Of a stretch of DNA of 64,000 nt, positions 34,400 to 47,330 are shown piece by piece. Each line of letters opens with the position of its first letter. The stretch's first letter is position 1. The notes beneath the pieces are model-generated. The model saw nothing but the letters and a program-made list of their open reading frames with translations, had not been told where the DNA came from and did no database searches. This DNA comes from Sepiola atlantica (taxonomy: Eukaryota; Mollusca; Cephalopoda; Sepiida; Sepiolidae). Made by a program: the position numbers and the translations under genes. The stretch is taken from positions 13,065,096-13,129,095 of the forward strand of contig OY744551.1 of NCBI GenBank assembly GCA_963556195.1, written 5' to 3'.

Positions 34400-35154
34400 T
34401 AGATTAACAAGCTTGTCACACACGGTGCTTTCTTGTCGAAGGACACCTATTAAACATTTAGCACTTGCTGATTGCATTGCAGACTTTAATTGTGTAAGAG
34501 TGCACATGGGTACAATGAATCACAGAATTTAATTTGGTAACTAGTTTTTTTTTTGTGTGCACAGAAAGTCGTGCGTTTATTCACAATGTCCTGAATGAAT
34601 GCAGTTCTTCGGAATGGTTCGACTTTAATTAAATAATTGGCTTCATTTAATTCCGTCTGTCTTACTTTGTAAAAAAATGAGAATGTCTTTTACATCCAAG
34701 ATTTGTAATATATTCTTATTTCAGTCGCCTATTTTCCTATGCTGGTAGATCCACTCATAATATATGCGCCATCTTTAAATTATATAATATTTATACAAAG
34801 TATGTATTTTAAATCTACAGCTGCACTATATATATTTCTAAAAATGTTTTGAAACATGACGTAAATCATAAATCTATGACGTAATGTCAAAGCTATTATT
34901 ATTTTGTTACCGTAATGTTTTTATATCTATTTGTTCCTAAGTCATCAGACTGAAGATCGCAAGGTTTCGGTTTCGATTTCCGGTCAGCATAGGCTTTATT
35001 TGTCGGCAATTTATTATTAAGTATTAATGCTATATTTTCCGTTTCTGAAAGAAGTTTAGCTATTTCGATCGAAATGTTTTCTTATGTTTACAAATATCTG
35101 ACTGACAATTATCAGGCATATCCACACACACACCCGGACACATACAGCTGAAAC
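34400..35154. other. Upstream flank of the crystallin promoter
   Basis: Holds a short dispersed repeat at 34845-34910 (GACGTAAATCATAAATC, AAGCTATTATTATT) related to 50173-50235. No clear enhancer beyond the AP-1 site. Confidence 0.5.
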
Positions 35155-35395
35155 CTCAAAGAGATATCCATCATTCCAGTTATCATAGGAGCCACTGGAC
35201 TCATGAAGAAGAACTTGAAAAAGTATTTGGCAAGTATACCTAATGAACTGGAATGCAAGAGAAATCAAAACAATTGCGCTGAACGGAAAACAGCCGGAAT
35301 CATGAAAAGAGCTCTCGGCTGGAGTCTGTAAATAGCGAGTGATTGTATGGCATTGGAACAATGCCCCGTCCCCAGCAAATGAGAGAAAAAAAAGG
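35155..35395 (+). pseudogene. R2-like LINE 3' end
   Basis: Only the last residues: ISIIPVIIGATGLMKKNL, KYLASIPNELE, then IMKRALGWSL and TAA at 35329. Its UTR has TGCCCCGTCCCCAGCAAATG, repeated at about 36546. Confidence 0.65.
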
Positions 35396-36509
35396 AAAAG
35401 TGCTCCGTATATTATGAGAGGATAAGTTGTAAGTGCTATTCTGATTTCTAAACAATGGAAGACCATTGTATTTTATTACCAATATATTAATATTTCAACT
35501 CTGGTCAAATATGCGAGTGTGATTCAATTAATATGAAATGTCTTTGGTGGAGTAATCATAACGAGTATATATTCTGTTCATAAAAACCTAAGTAAAACTA
35601 CCTGACGTTGGCCGGGAGTCTTTTACTTCCGTTTTTGTTTTGATTTTTTAAACTATTATGTCTTTTATTTTTACTAAACTATTATTTCTAATAGCATTTT
35701 TTTAACTAAATTATTATTTCTAATAGCACGTTTTAAGTTACATTTAAGTATTATCGTATAGTTCAGTTATTAAATTATAAAAGCCATTACATAGTTTTGA
35801 AACTATAATAACTTCCGTTAAGGTAATGTTTTAATCCTTAGTTATAAATTTTAAAATCATGGAATGTAAATAGCGTTGAAAAATCAAAGTTTTAAATACC
35901 TGACGATTTGCTGGAAATTTCAAAGCCAGAACTCAATTTCTATTTTAAAGTCTAAATGTTTCCAAATTCTTTTCAAATTTCGAATTGACATGAAGTAATT
36001 TATATTTGTTCATCTAATTCTCCAATATTTTTTAAAAGATTTGCTTTTTTAAAAATAAACAAAACTTATTCATAAGAGATGCAACTCCTTAATTAAATGT
36101 GTTCACTTTAATTAAATGATTGTTTTTGATTACGAAACTTGATTTTCTGCCCAGAAAGTTTACAGGGTGTCATTCAAAATGGATATCGAATGATATGCAG
36201 TCCTCCAAATGTGTTAAGCTTAATTCAATCATTGATTTTACTTCATAATCTATGGATTACTCCCTAAAGATTTCAAATCAGCTTTAAAGACATTGTTTAA
36301 ATTGAGGAATATTTTGTGTATGACTAGAATAAAAAAGAACACACATTCTTCAAAATACACCGTGGCCATGAATTGGTGGTAACATTTAATGCTACTAAAG
36401 CAACTCCCTAGTCTTTTTACAATTAAAAGAAACTTTTCTAATCACCGATAGCAATTGCTAATACCATCCTACCCAGAGTCCATTATTTAAACATTTATCT
36501 CAGGTAACA

Positions 36510-37390
36510 TGAATTGGAACAAATTCATAGAAAACATTGCCAAATCTGCTGCATATAGTGCCCCGTCCCCAGCAAGCAAATGAAAGAAAATGAAAAGAAA
36601 AATGAAAATGTACAGTTGCCATTGCATAGAGGCAGCAAGCATTTCGTAGATTCGGCCGCCATAAGTCATCTACTAATAGAGAGCAATTTGTAGAGCCAAT
36701 AAATAAGTGTAAAGTAGTGATAGGCGAAACAAAGAGATAACCAAAAACACGCATTCAGTCATAGGTACTCGCGATTTCTGGAAAATCTTTAATAGATTAC
36801 AAGTATCCCTGGTAGAGACCAGTTTAAAAGCTTATTACACCTCCACGTATCCTATATGTTTAGAAAGTCATGATTCGTCTATGCATGGAGAATTGTTGTC
36901 ACAACTAGGCTGATGCAGCAACTACTAGTCTCTCCCTATTAAACAGGGTCCAAAACGAGTTATTAATCTAGTAGGCCTCATGCTGGCTACCAAGCTTCAG
37001 CCTTTGTCTTATCGCCGCAATGTTGTATCCCTAGTTTTAAAAGTACTTCAACGACAAACTTGTTGCACTGGTGCCCCCACGACGGAAATGCCTCCGACCG
37101 ACCTAAAAATAAGCACAATCCCCCTCCTTCACTGTGGAGGTCCTTAAATGCTGGAAGGCTTTCTACTCTAATAGCTTATTTCCTAGAACTACTAACATTT
37201 GGTATTCTCCCTGCTCCCTGTTTCACTCACTATAAACATGCATAGAGTTAAATGTAATGTGAACAAACATCTCGCTGCACAACTTTCTACTTAAGATCGC
37301 CCTATAAATTTGGACCCTAATTCACAGTATCCCTTTTCGTCTGAGTTGCCATGTGCCTTGTTTGGGGCTGAATATAAGTAATAAATAAAT
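36510..37390 (+). pseudogene. Jockey/CR1-like LINE fragment, copy 2, rearranged
   Basis: Same family as copies at 4785 and 40720. Unusually, the MNWNKFIENIAKSAA segment (about 36509-36545) comes before the FVDSAA...SRDFWKIFN segment (36640-36800), the reverse of the order in copy 3. Then CMENCCHN-like, LSYRRNVVSL and C-terminal pieces follow to 37300. Confidence 0.6.
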
Positions 37391-37969
37391 GAATCAAATA
37401 AAAACTATTATCTTAAACTATCTTCTTTCAAGCACCTGCAAGCTTTTGGATTTGTTCAAACTACAAATAATGAACGGTTTAAAATAAGATTGTTGGGCAT
37501 TCATGACTGTAACCTCATGACAAGTCAATCATAATTTGTATTATTTAAATTGTTCGGACTACTTTTCTCATCTTGGACGTTATTCTCGCAATGTCTTGCC
37601 TGATGTAAACTCCGACTTTTTTCAGATGCGTGTTGTCGAACTCGGAAATATTTATGTCGAACTCGGGAATCTGTACGGACTTTCAGAAGTCTGCAAGGAC
37701 CTGCTGCGTAACGGATATAAGTGCTAAGTTAAAGTACGTTCAAAGTAACAGTCTTCTGAAGTGCAAAAGTTCAATCCTAACTGATGACTATACTAAAGAT
37801 ACAATTATTAATTACTTAAGATTTCAAGCCGAGCATGTCTGACGGAACGAGAACAAGGTACTCCCGTGGATTAAATAAAGGGTTCCGTTACAAATTACGT
37901 AGAAAATTCTAAGTTCGACATGAAGATTCCCGCGTTCGACATGGAGATGCACCTAACGATGGTCGGTTA

Positions 37970-38390
37970 CATCGGCTTAAACGTTGTAAGAATAACATCC
38001 AAGATGAGAACAGTAGTCCACATAATCCAAATTACCAATCCTCATCTCAAATATTTCGAAACATAAGATCAGAGGTTATATCGGCCAAAACGTTGTAAGA
38101 ATAACATCCAAGATGACAACAGTAGTCCACATAATCCAAATTATCAATCCTCATCTCAAATATTTCGAAACATAAGGTCAGAGGTTACATCGGCCAAAAC
38201 GTTGTAAGAATAACACCCAAGATGAGAACAGTAGTCCCAATAATCCAATTTATCAATCCTCATCTCAAATATTTCGAAACATAAGATCAGAGGTTACATC
38301 GGCCAAAACGTTGTAAGAATAACATCCAAGATGAGAACAGTAGTCCAAATAATCCAAATAATAACAATTATCAATCTCCATCTACAAAAA
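37970..38390 (+). repeat. 109-bp tandem repeat, about four copies
   Basis: TCATCTCAAATATTTCGAAA recurs at 38042, 38151 and 38260; a partial copy precedes. The unit contains GGCCAAAACGTTGTAAGAAT and AACAGTAGTCC. A related single copy lies inverted at about 29670-29830. Confidence 0.8.
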
Positions 38391-38734
38391 TTCTGAAAAT
38401 AGGCAAACATTCAATGAAGTTTATGTGTAGCAAATACGGTTAGATTCCAGAAAGGATTGTGAATTTTATAAACGATTACATGAGTGTTATTTTGGTTAGC
38501 CTATGGATTCATTTATTATATAATATAGGGGAATGGTCCCGTGAGTATGAAGCTCATTTAGAATCACACTTCCTTCTGATGAGAAGATTACAAAAGTATC
38601 CCTGCATATCACGGAATGGTGATAAAACAATGACTTGAAAATCATGACTGAAATTTTGTGGACAAATCAAGAGTAGATGGAAGGTTTTGTGTAGCAAATG
38701 GTGTTGTATAAGAGAGTTTAAATAACTTAGGAGA

Positions 38735-39215
38735 GCTTTTATTACCTAGTAGATACTGCCCTTGAGTGTCTCATGTATCTCTGTATAAGAGTTAGTCAGG
38801 ACAACCTGGCATGAGGATACCTCACCCTACAAATAAACCCTGACCAAATATTCAAAATCACATATTATTCGAATCCCAAATAAGATCCTAGCGACACGGC
38901 TATACACTGGCTAATATGAGGAATAGTGCAACTTGTCCTAGTTATGTTACCTAACTTCACTCGATACTCCACCAGAGCAGATGAATTATTGTACTGGAAT
39001 CCGGTAAGAAGAAGCGACTACAAGAAAGATATAATATAACCTAGTTAGCTAGTCAATTCGGTAGAGAGAAAATTAATGTTCTTCACTTCTTTACTAAGTT
39101 AATGTTTGAGAGGTAAAAAAGACCACTCGGATATCTATGTATCTTATAAATACAGAGATCAAGTATCAGGAAGAGGTCTCTTGATATATGAGGCTTCACA
39201 GTGAAGTTAAATGGA
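38735..39215 (+). repeat. Second copy of the 26236 dispersed repeat
   Basis: Collinear with 26236-26720 and ends in the same ATCAAGTAT..CTTGATAT tail. Diverged by many substitutions. Confidence 0.6.
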
Positions 39216-39681
39216 GAAAAAACAGAAGGTATTGTGAATTCTATTATCGATCTCATGAGTTGTGTTTCTATGTATATGCTCCTGCAGAATAATTTTACCT
39301 CCAACGCTTTTCATCATACTTGTAAGATTTTTAGCATGAAAAAAGAGAAAATAAATAATTATCTGCTCACAATCAAGTTCGGATTTAAAACCTTTCTATT
39401 ATATTCGCGCTAGTTGTGTTCTTTGATAAACAATTCAAATCTCCACCTCTCTATCATATACAAGCAATGATATTAGCGAAATAGTCTATATGTCGATGAC
39501 TATATAAATCTCCCTTTCTTGGGTAGAGCTGTTTTGTAAAGATATCACCAACTGGCATTAGCTTTAAAGCATAGCTCATTGGGTAAAACTAATTCGAGCT
39601 CCCGGTAATTGAAATGTTTGCATTGAGATATCAGTTATATTCAGTCAATGTCGTATGATAGCTCAATTGTTAAGGCGCTGA

Positions 39682-39683
<2 letters not shown>

Positions 39684-39741
<58 letters not shown>
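39684..39741. repeat. (TA)n tract
   Basis: Downstream, on the minus strand, of the complete hammerhead at 39940-39988. Confidence 0.95.
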
Positions 39742-39747
<6 letters not shown>

Positions 39748-39939
39748 TAATAGAATTAACGATAAGTGAAGTATCGTTAAAGTGACCTATCCTGATAAAG
39801 TAAAGCTCAATACGTTGAGTAGAGCCATCAATTTAAAGAAGGAAAGATTAAGATAAAAAATGCATAAAATTTTATAAAATTACATGGAATTGATACAAAT
39901 TTTATTACATCGAAAGTTCAGATGCAAGGAGTTACACTA

Positions 39940-39988
39940 ATCCTTAAACCATGGTTTTTCAAAGATAAAACTCTTCTCGTCAGAGGAT
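39940..39988 (-). ncRNA. Hammerhead ribozyme motif, complete core
   Basis: Minus strand: ATCCT (39988-39984), CTGACGA (39983-39977, variable position 7 is C), stem II GAAGA/TCTTT around GTTTTA, GAAA (39960-39957), palindromic stem III AACCATGGTT closed by A-T, TTA cleavage triplet ending at 39945, then AGGAT pairing with ATCCT. Five-pair stem I, five-pair stem II, six-pair stem III. A (TA)n tract begins about 200 bp downstream on the same strand. Confidence 0.72.
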
Positions 39989-40198
39989 AACATTCAGTAA
40001 TGTGATATTTATAATAAATGAATATTACCTGTTCGATTTCACTTTGAAAATTGAAGAAGAAATAACAAGAATGGTTGGGGATGAAGAAATAAATGGCCGA
40101 GAGGGGGAATGGTAGCAGTATTAAATAGTCATTGTCGAAGACAAAATAGAACGCTATGGGGCAAAATAGCAAAAGTTTGTAGATTTGGAGAAAAGTTT

Positions 40199-40199
<1 letters not shown>

Positions 40200-40254
<55 letters not shown>

Positions 40255-40255
40255 T
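40200..40255. repeat. (TA)n tract
   Basis: Pure run, no attached ribozyme motif recognised. Confidence 0.95.
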
Positions 40256-40719
40256 AGCAGATATATGCTACCCCCAGTCGCATATGTTTGTTAGTTCGGA
40301 AGAATAACATCCTGATGAGCGAACTACATACATTGATCCACAACAGGAAGAGGTTATGCATAAGAGGGTTATATCATAACGGACGAACATTACCCCTTCC
40401 CCAAAAAAGAGTTAATGGCTGGAAGTATGATATCATCACGACAGAATGGATAGTCGATTTCCCAACTAGCACCTCTGATTAAGTACACCAGCAAGCTTCC
40501 CATAGCCAGTTCGGGAATGCTGATCACATTGTGGTAATGATTTATATCACCCTATACACTCGTCCAAAAGCTGATGAGCCGTTGCTGAAAACAACGAACT
40601 TCTGATCAATGTGCAAATGAGTTAACCGAATGGGTCAAAGCATTGAAGCCTATTATAGCCTGTGTACCCATGCGAAGATTCACCAGCAAGCCCCACTCTC
40701 CTAAATGGTTCAACTAAAA

Positions 40720-42060
40720 ATGTACACCATCCATTGCTGAGAGACAGCACGCATTTCGTAGATTCGGCCGCCATGGGTCAGCTACTAGTAGACAGACATT
40801 TATAGAGTAAAAAAATATGTGTAAAGTAGTGATAGGTGAAGCAAAGAAAAGGTATAAAGAGATAACCAAAAAAAACGCATTCAGTCACAGAAACTAGGTA
40901 CTCGCGATTTCTGGAAAATCTTCAATAGTGTGGTGTACAATGGTTAATCAACGATTCCCTTACTATCAAACTACAATTATGTCGTTTGTACTGCAACTGA
41001 TAAAGCTGAACTACTTGCCCAGCGTTTCGCCTCTAACTCTACTTTCGACTCAGCCCACCCTCTCCCTAATTTCCACATTGCGGACCGAAGCTACAGTTGA
41101 AAACCTAGTCATCACCCCATCAGAGCCATCATAAAAAACTTGACACCTCCAAAGCGTGTGGTACTTATCTTATACCTGCAATAGTAATAAAGAAATACTC
41201 TGCTGAACTGGTCCTATCCTCTCTAAACTCTACAACAAATACCTAGCTTAACTTTGCTTCCTCGATAACTGGAAAATTCTCTCTGTGGTACCAGTCTTCA
41301 AGAATTGTGGGGATAGAACTGATCCTCAGAACTACCGCCCAATAATCCTACTCCGGATTTTCAACATTCAAACTCCTCGGCCTAACTTACAAAGGTAATA
41401 TGAATTGGAACAAATACATTGAAGACATTGACAAGGCTGCAGCAAAGAAAGTGGGCTCTTCTACCGTGCTAGTTAACTCCTCACACCTGAATTCATACTG
41501 TATCTCTACAAAGCCACCATCCGTTCATGCATCGAGTATTGTTGCCACATCTAAGCTGGTGCATCATCGACGAGTCTATATCTCTTAGACAAGGTCCAAA
41601 AAGAGAGTCGCTAACTTAATAGGTCCCTCATTATCCACTAAGCTCCAGCCCCTGTCCCATCGCCGCAATGTTGCATCCTTGTGCTTGTTTTACAAATACT
41701 TCAATGGAATGTGTCCAGATGAACTGACTACTCTGGTGCCCCCTCGACGTAAACGCACTTGACCAACTCGTCAACTAGCAAAATCGCATCCATTCACTGT
41801 GGAGGTTCCCAGATACCGGAGAGCCTTATACTCTAATAGCTTTTTTCCTCGTGTCGTCGGCCTCTGGAACTCCCTCCCTGCTTACTGTGTCCCGGACTGT
41901 ACCGATATGTTAAAGTTAAAAACTAATGTTAATAGACATCTCGCTACACAGCTCCCAACTTAGGATGACACCCAAAACCTACACCCTAATTCTCAGTAAC
42001 CCCTTACGTCTACGGTGGTGACCTACCTTGTTTGGGGTGAAATATGTTTTTTAAAACATA
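40720..42060 (+). pseudogene. Jockey/CR1-like LINE fragment, copy 3 (longest)
   Basis: Most complete of the three: HAFRRFGRHGSAT, KKRYKEITKKNAFSH, TRDFWKIFN, an RT part with [69 protein letters not shown], and LWNSLPAYCV to a stop near 41961. Many stops and shifts. Confidence 0.7.
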
Positions 42061-42419
42061 ATAATAACCTCGAACCCGTAAAAAAGGGAGGAAGTTAGCC
42101 TGTGACGATAAGATCGTCAGAAACGAACATATATTATATACCCCCACCAAAAAAAGAGGAGGTAATATCTGGGAGGAATATATGAAGAATGAAAATATAC
42201 TACACTAGCCAAACAGAAGAGATAAAGCATCGGAGGACCCCCTACACACACACACAAAGGATGTGAGTATTCTCTAATCGGATTGTATCATGACAATAGA
42301 CAGATACTACAATACCCCCTACAAAATAGAGGAGGTAATACCTGGGAGTATCACTCTATAAAAAGAGATGGTGAGTTTTATTGTACACGTAAAATGCTTA
42401 AATGAAAAGTGGGCTGAAA

Positions 42420-42580
42420 AACATAGTCGCCATCTGAATAAACAAAGAAAAGTATGCTAGCTAAGGAAGAACGATAACTTTCCTTAATATTAAAAAATGG
42501 ACATGTTTATAAACTTAAGTTATCGTTTTTCCTTAGCTAACCTCTTACTCGACTTGTTTAGAAGGCGACTATATTTTTCC
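42420..42580. repeat. Imperfect inverted repeat
   Basis: Arms around CATAGTCGCC (42430) and CTAAGGAAGAACGATAACTT (42460) pair with AAGTTATCG..TTCCTTAG (42517) and GGCGACTATA (42563). MITE-like, no coding. Confidence 0.55.
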
Positions 42581-43289
42581 GACCTAATTTTTATTTTGGA
42601 GTTTCATGTGTACAATTAAACTTGAGATAACTGAATGCTTTTTTTGTTTTGTTAATTTAGCAAAACATGGCTTAAGTAAAAAAATATATAAGTTAATTAT
42701 GTTTAATGTAGAAACTTATTTCACTCTAGATAATTTAGGTGACTGGAATAGAAATTAACGCCAAATGAAAAGAAAATACCCCTTTTCTTACAGAGGAGGG
42801 GGTTAATGAAAAAAAACAGCATGCAAGTGTTGATAACAGACTTTATTAAAAACTGAAATAAAACTTTACATTTTATAAAAGCTTTCAATTTTAACAGAAA
42901 GTCCAATTTTATTGGTATATCGTTCCAGCTACCTAAGACATATCTGTTTCATTTACATTATCACGAAATTATTGTAGATACACAGGGAAAATAAAATAAT
43001 AAAACCATAAATCAACAACAGCAAACATTAAAAATAAATTATGCAAATTAGACAGATATATTTGAATGCCTTTATGTTTTTTTCGTACAATATATACCGT
43101 ATTTTCAAATATACTACTGTATTACTGATTTAAATAAAAATAACCTGCTTTAATGGTACTATATGAGTGATAAATAAATAGAAAAAAAACATTCGCATTT
43201 ATTCATGTATATATATATAATTATAAATATTTGTTTTTTATCTACATATGTATGCGTTTCATATTTACGGAAATCAGCGTAGAAAAGTA

Positions 43290-43395
43290 TTATCACACCG
43301 GTAGCCAGACTCGAACCCCGGAACACGTGTTATATTTCAAACGCAAATTCCAACGTCTTTTCCTTCACGGCCGTTGTCAATAATTCGGTAAATAG
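43290..43395 (-). mobile_element. tRNA-like SINE head
   Basis: Minus strand box B GGGGTTCGAGTCTGG with an upstream GGCCGTGAAGG box A-like segment. Cloverleaf pairing is incomplete, so this is a SINE head rather than a tRNA gene. Extent is uncertain. Confidence 0.4.
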
Positions 43396-43526
43396 GCGAG
43401 AGATTCATCCGAGAGATTCATCTTATTTACAGGCAGCTGTCGTAGATAGTTTGACTTTTGGGGGGAAACAAAAAAATAATTTTAAATATTTTTTTTTAAC
43501 TACATACGTATACGTTTTTAATTCTT

Positions 43527-43547
43527 AGAGAGAGAGAGAGAGAGAGA

Positions 43548-43644
<97 letters not shown>

Positions 43645-43705
43645 TGGATAGAGAGAGAGATAATGAGATAGAGAGAAAGAGAAAGACAAAGAGAGAGAAA
43701 GAGAA
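43527..43705. repeat. (GA)n-(TA)n-(GA)n compound microsatellite
   Basis: TA run 43551-43600 bounded by GA runs on both sides. Confidence 0.9.
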
Positions 43706-44157
43706 ATATACATAAATGTATGACAGTTCAAGTTATGCCATACTGTGATTTATTGTCTGTTTAATAGCAAAGTAAAATTTAGAATATTACAAATTTTAAA
43801 ATGACTATCTAAAGCTTTTAATATATAGCTGTATTAGTTAATAATTAGGGAAGAATTTAACTTTGTAAATAGCGAAACGGCGGCTAAATTTACACAAGCA
43901 GTTAGAGTGATCAACGAACGTATTCGGACCGTGCATGCAGCTATTAGTACTGCTTGTTATTAAAGTCACTCAGAGTGGTCGGCCTTTAGTGAAAGGGAGC
44001 TAATAATAATAATAATATTTATAAATAAATATTAATTACGAACATATACTTATAACAAGTAAGTTACACATAAATGGTTGTTTTATTCCCGGGAAAATCA
44101 GCAGGCTAATTGCTTTACTCAACTATAAGGCATCGCTGAAGTAGATACGTAATATGC

Positions 44158-44335
44158 ATGGACGGCGGCACCGGGGGGGGGGGGTCAACCCCCCCCCCAC
44201 TTTTTGACTTGCCCCTCTCCACTTTACGGTCATCAATAATGAAGTTATATATGCATGTGTTTAACCAGCCCCTCCCCCCCCACACTTTTTAGGAGAGCCC
44301 CCCCCCCCCCACTTTTATAACTGTGCCGCCGGTCC
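44158..44335. repeat. G-run/C-run foldback with terminal inverted repeat
   Basis: GGACGGCGGCAC at the left and GTGCCGCCGGTCC at the right are reverse complements. Between them lie a run of G, then several runs of C in near-identical contexts ending CACTTTTT or CACTTTTA. Confidence 0.5.
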
Positions 44336-46130
44336 TGAATAGGTTATACGAGTGCACACCTTTCGTCAAAAAATTCGGAAATAAGTATGCTTCGCCGGTG
44401 TTCACACTAATTATATAAAATTTAACTTTTTAAAAATTTTCCAGTTTAAGACTTTTTTTAAATCTTAATTTTCTTTTTAACGATTATTTCATATGTATCT
44501 TCGTGCGAACATTGGCGAAGCATAACTTATTTACACTATAGGTGTACATTAGTAAAAAAAATAAAATATATGAATTCTTTTGGTATTGGTTCGTATGTCT
44601 AAACTCTTGATCCGGTCCGGGGGGTTCTTTAGGGAGAATTAATGGAGAATACTGCGGGATTGATGGGATTTTTTCAACCGGTCATCGTCATTAAATCCCA
44701 TTGTAACTATATGCTTGCCTCCTCACCAAGGCAGAGTGAGACACAGGTCGGTTTTTAATGTGGAAAATATCCAGCTTCTTAAAAAGAGGCGCACTGGATT
44801 GGGAGAAACATTTAAATTCCCTCAGTCTAGAAGGTTTTTTTCCTACGCGGACCGAAGACCGAGCAGATGAAGTATCGAATCAGAAACGACACTACACTTC
44901 GCTCTATTTATTTACACAAAAATACAAAGAATTTTATTCGGAACACCAAACGTGTGGCGTTGATCGGGGTCGTTCGTCATCGATAGGCAAAAGTTACACA
45001 AATTTCTATCCTACTCGAATCATCTCAGTCACCTCAATACCACATTTACTCTAGGGGCCTTCCTGCCTTAGCTATCCCTAAATGTATTCGAAATTTTAGT
45101 TTCCACACATTATTTATGCACACATATTCATTTGAATAAAACGGTGGGTGGGGAAAAACAACCAAACAAAAGATTACGTTTTTTAGGACGCTCTAACTCT
45201 TTCTACAAAATAGACGGGCCATTTTTTTTCCGGTTTGTTTGGAACCGAAAACAAGCAGATCAATCTGTAAATGTGGCTGGTATTTAAGTGCAAAAAAAAA
45301 ATAAGTTTCGCTTAGCCAAAAGACCAAATATACTTTACTGATGTCAAATGTCATGAAAATCTGTATTAAGGTGCAGATATGCAATTCATTAATAGTTTTA
45401 GCCCGATCAACATGGCGTTCGTCTGGAAGCTTTTATTTTAATTTTACTTTCACTTTTTGCTCCACCCACTTCTGTCAAATTTCTCTAAATTAATTCCGTG
45501 TTAGAATTGTTAGGGTCGGTAGTTGGGGTTGGGCTGGATGTCAGGTTGGGGTCGGGGATCCTTATCGCTGAGTACAGCTGGCCTACATAGGGATGGCGAC
45601 ATAACTAAAGCTTTTTTTTCAACAGTCGCATTCCTTAGACCCAGGTACGAGTCAGGCTTACTGAGATATACACCGTCTGCCCTCCATTCTATATTTAGCT
45701 TTTATTTTCATATCTGACGACTGACGAATAAAAAGTTCTGAAAGAAAAAAAATACGTACATTGGTGATACTTTCTAACAAGCCAGGAGACAAATATAATA
45801 TTCAAACACAAAATAATACATCTTCGCTCGAGATTTTAAATCATCTACTGTCTATATATTACAAATTAAACATCTAATTTGAAGATTACATCACATCTCC
45901 GCACCCAAAAAACGAGATATTGTCGCAAAATTAAGAAAATTAAATCAGAGTGATGGAGTCGGGTTCTAAGTTGACGGGTTGATGAAGGTAATGAGATAAG
46001 CATCATTTCTCCGAATGTGTAACTACTATAGAATGTGTTCCATTGGGATTCAATGACAGACTGTTACGATTTCAACAAAATAGTGACCTCTTTTAAAGAA
46101 AAGCCAAACAAAGTCCCTTTTCATTTCGCT
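44336..46130. other. No recognisable gene
   Basis: A 98-codon open frame (44758-45054) has no recognisable domain. CCTC..AAGGYARR..TGWGACACA near 44720 resembles 21850, a possible shared repeat. Confidence 0.45.
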
Positions 46131-47330
46131 CATACTAAATATGTTAGAGATCTCTCGGGTAAGGTTTTCAGAGGTAGCCACATTATACTCTATCATTAAA
46201 GAATTTGAAACAGCATCTCTGGCTCTTTGTTTTACTGATTTTTCAAATTCGTCAATAGATTTTTCTGTGTCTAATGTGACACGAGAAGCATGACCAACTT
46301 CTGTAGAATCTTCTCCAGGTATTTGGAGCTCTATTTCTTCAAGTTCGTCGTCTAATTCTTCTTCACATTTCTTGTCTTTTTTGTCTCACGGGTTGATAAT
46401 TTCCTCTGACGTTTCCTGGAGGCATATTGTTTTATCATGGAAGGCTGTTACAATAGAAATACTTCTATTACTTACTGCGTGGCAATTAATTTCATCTTTA
46501 TGACATTGTAACGTAATGTCAGGTAACAAGTTATCACTATCCCACTGTTCACTTGCGATTGACTTCAGCACCAGTGGTTAGTCTAACATTATGATGAATT
46601 TCTTCGGGTGAAGAATCAAAGTCCACTTCGGGATTCCTGAATGATTGGGAGATGGCGATTATCTCATCTCCCTTTAAGCTGTCTTTAATCTCAACACTTT
46701 CCTTTGCATCTTTTCTTGTGGTCTGCACATGAGGCGCTACACTTAACGAAAATATTCCGGCGTGTTTGTCCACGATTATCTCGGGATTTTCCGAGACGCT
46801 TGTCTCTGCTATTTCTCTTGAATGTAACACGACCTTTCCGCCGGCCAAATCATTTTCGAGTAGCATCAAGATGCCTTTCATGGGCAAGCTAGTAACAACT
46901 CCAAACTCTACGCAGCCGCGTACTGTATTTGAATCAAGATATATTCGATGGAGTCGGATGCTGGAGAGCTTACCCCCAATTCCGTGAATTACGATAGATT
47001 CGCCCGTGGCTTTTTTCGCCCTCTTTTCTTCTAATTCACTAATTCCAGTGATGTGCTTGATACTCGTCTGCTCTATTTCTGCTTTAGCCCTACTCTGCTT
47101 TATGTCCATGTCCATCGCTCTTAAACGCATATTCACATCCATTCTGAATTTTTCAAGTTCAATCTAAGCCTGGGAAAGATTGGGTAGGTATTCTGATAAG
47201 TCTTGTAGAACATTCTCGTCGAGCAAACCATTGTCGATAAGGAATCTGTCATTATCTTAACTAACTGCGTTTTCCGCATGGACGGCTTTACCTCTAACTG
47301 CAAGTATCGTCCTATTTCTAAAATATAATC
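46131..47330 (-). pseudogene. Fossil Gypsy-type gag/protease fragment
   Basis: Minus strand. A Gag-like charged helix (LEKFRMDVNMRLRAMDMDIK, with a stop just before it at about 47162) runs straight into IHGIGGKLSSIRLHRIYL and VVTSLPMKGILMLLENDLAG, the flank of a retroviral-type protease in Gypsy polyproteins. Protease core and zinc knuckle are missing, so an internal deletion is likely. A stop near 46387 and further acidic frames follow to 46131. No LTRs were found. Confidence 0.5.

Larger units (their letters stand above)
42581..44157. other. No gene; one SINE head and one microsatellite
   Basis: Apart from the tRNA-like head at 43290-43395 and the compound microsatellite, nothing is recognised. 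Confidence 0.5.

Noticed and set aside
38573..38620. Hammerhead at CTGATGAGAAG
   Set aside because: No stem II or GAAA follows.
40574..40610. Hammerhead (CTGATGA followed by a CGTTG/CAACG hairpin)
   Set aside because: GAAA has become GAAC and no closing stem III with a cleavage triplet can be drawn.
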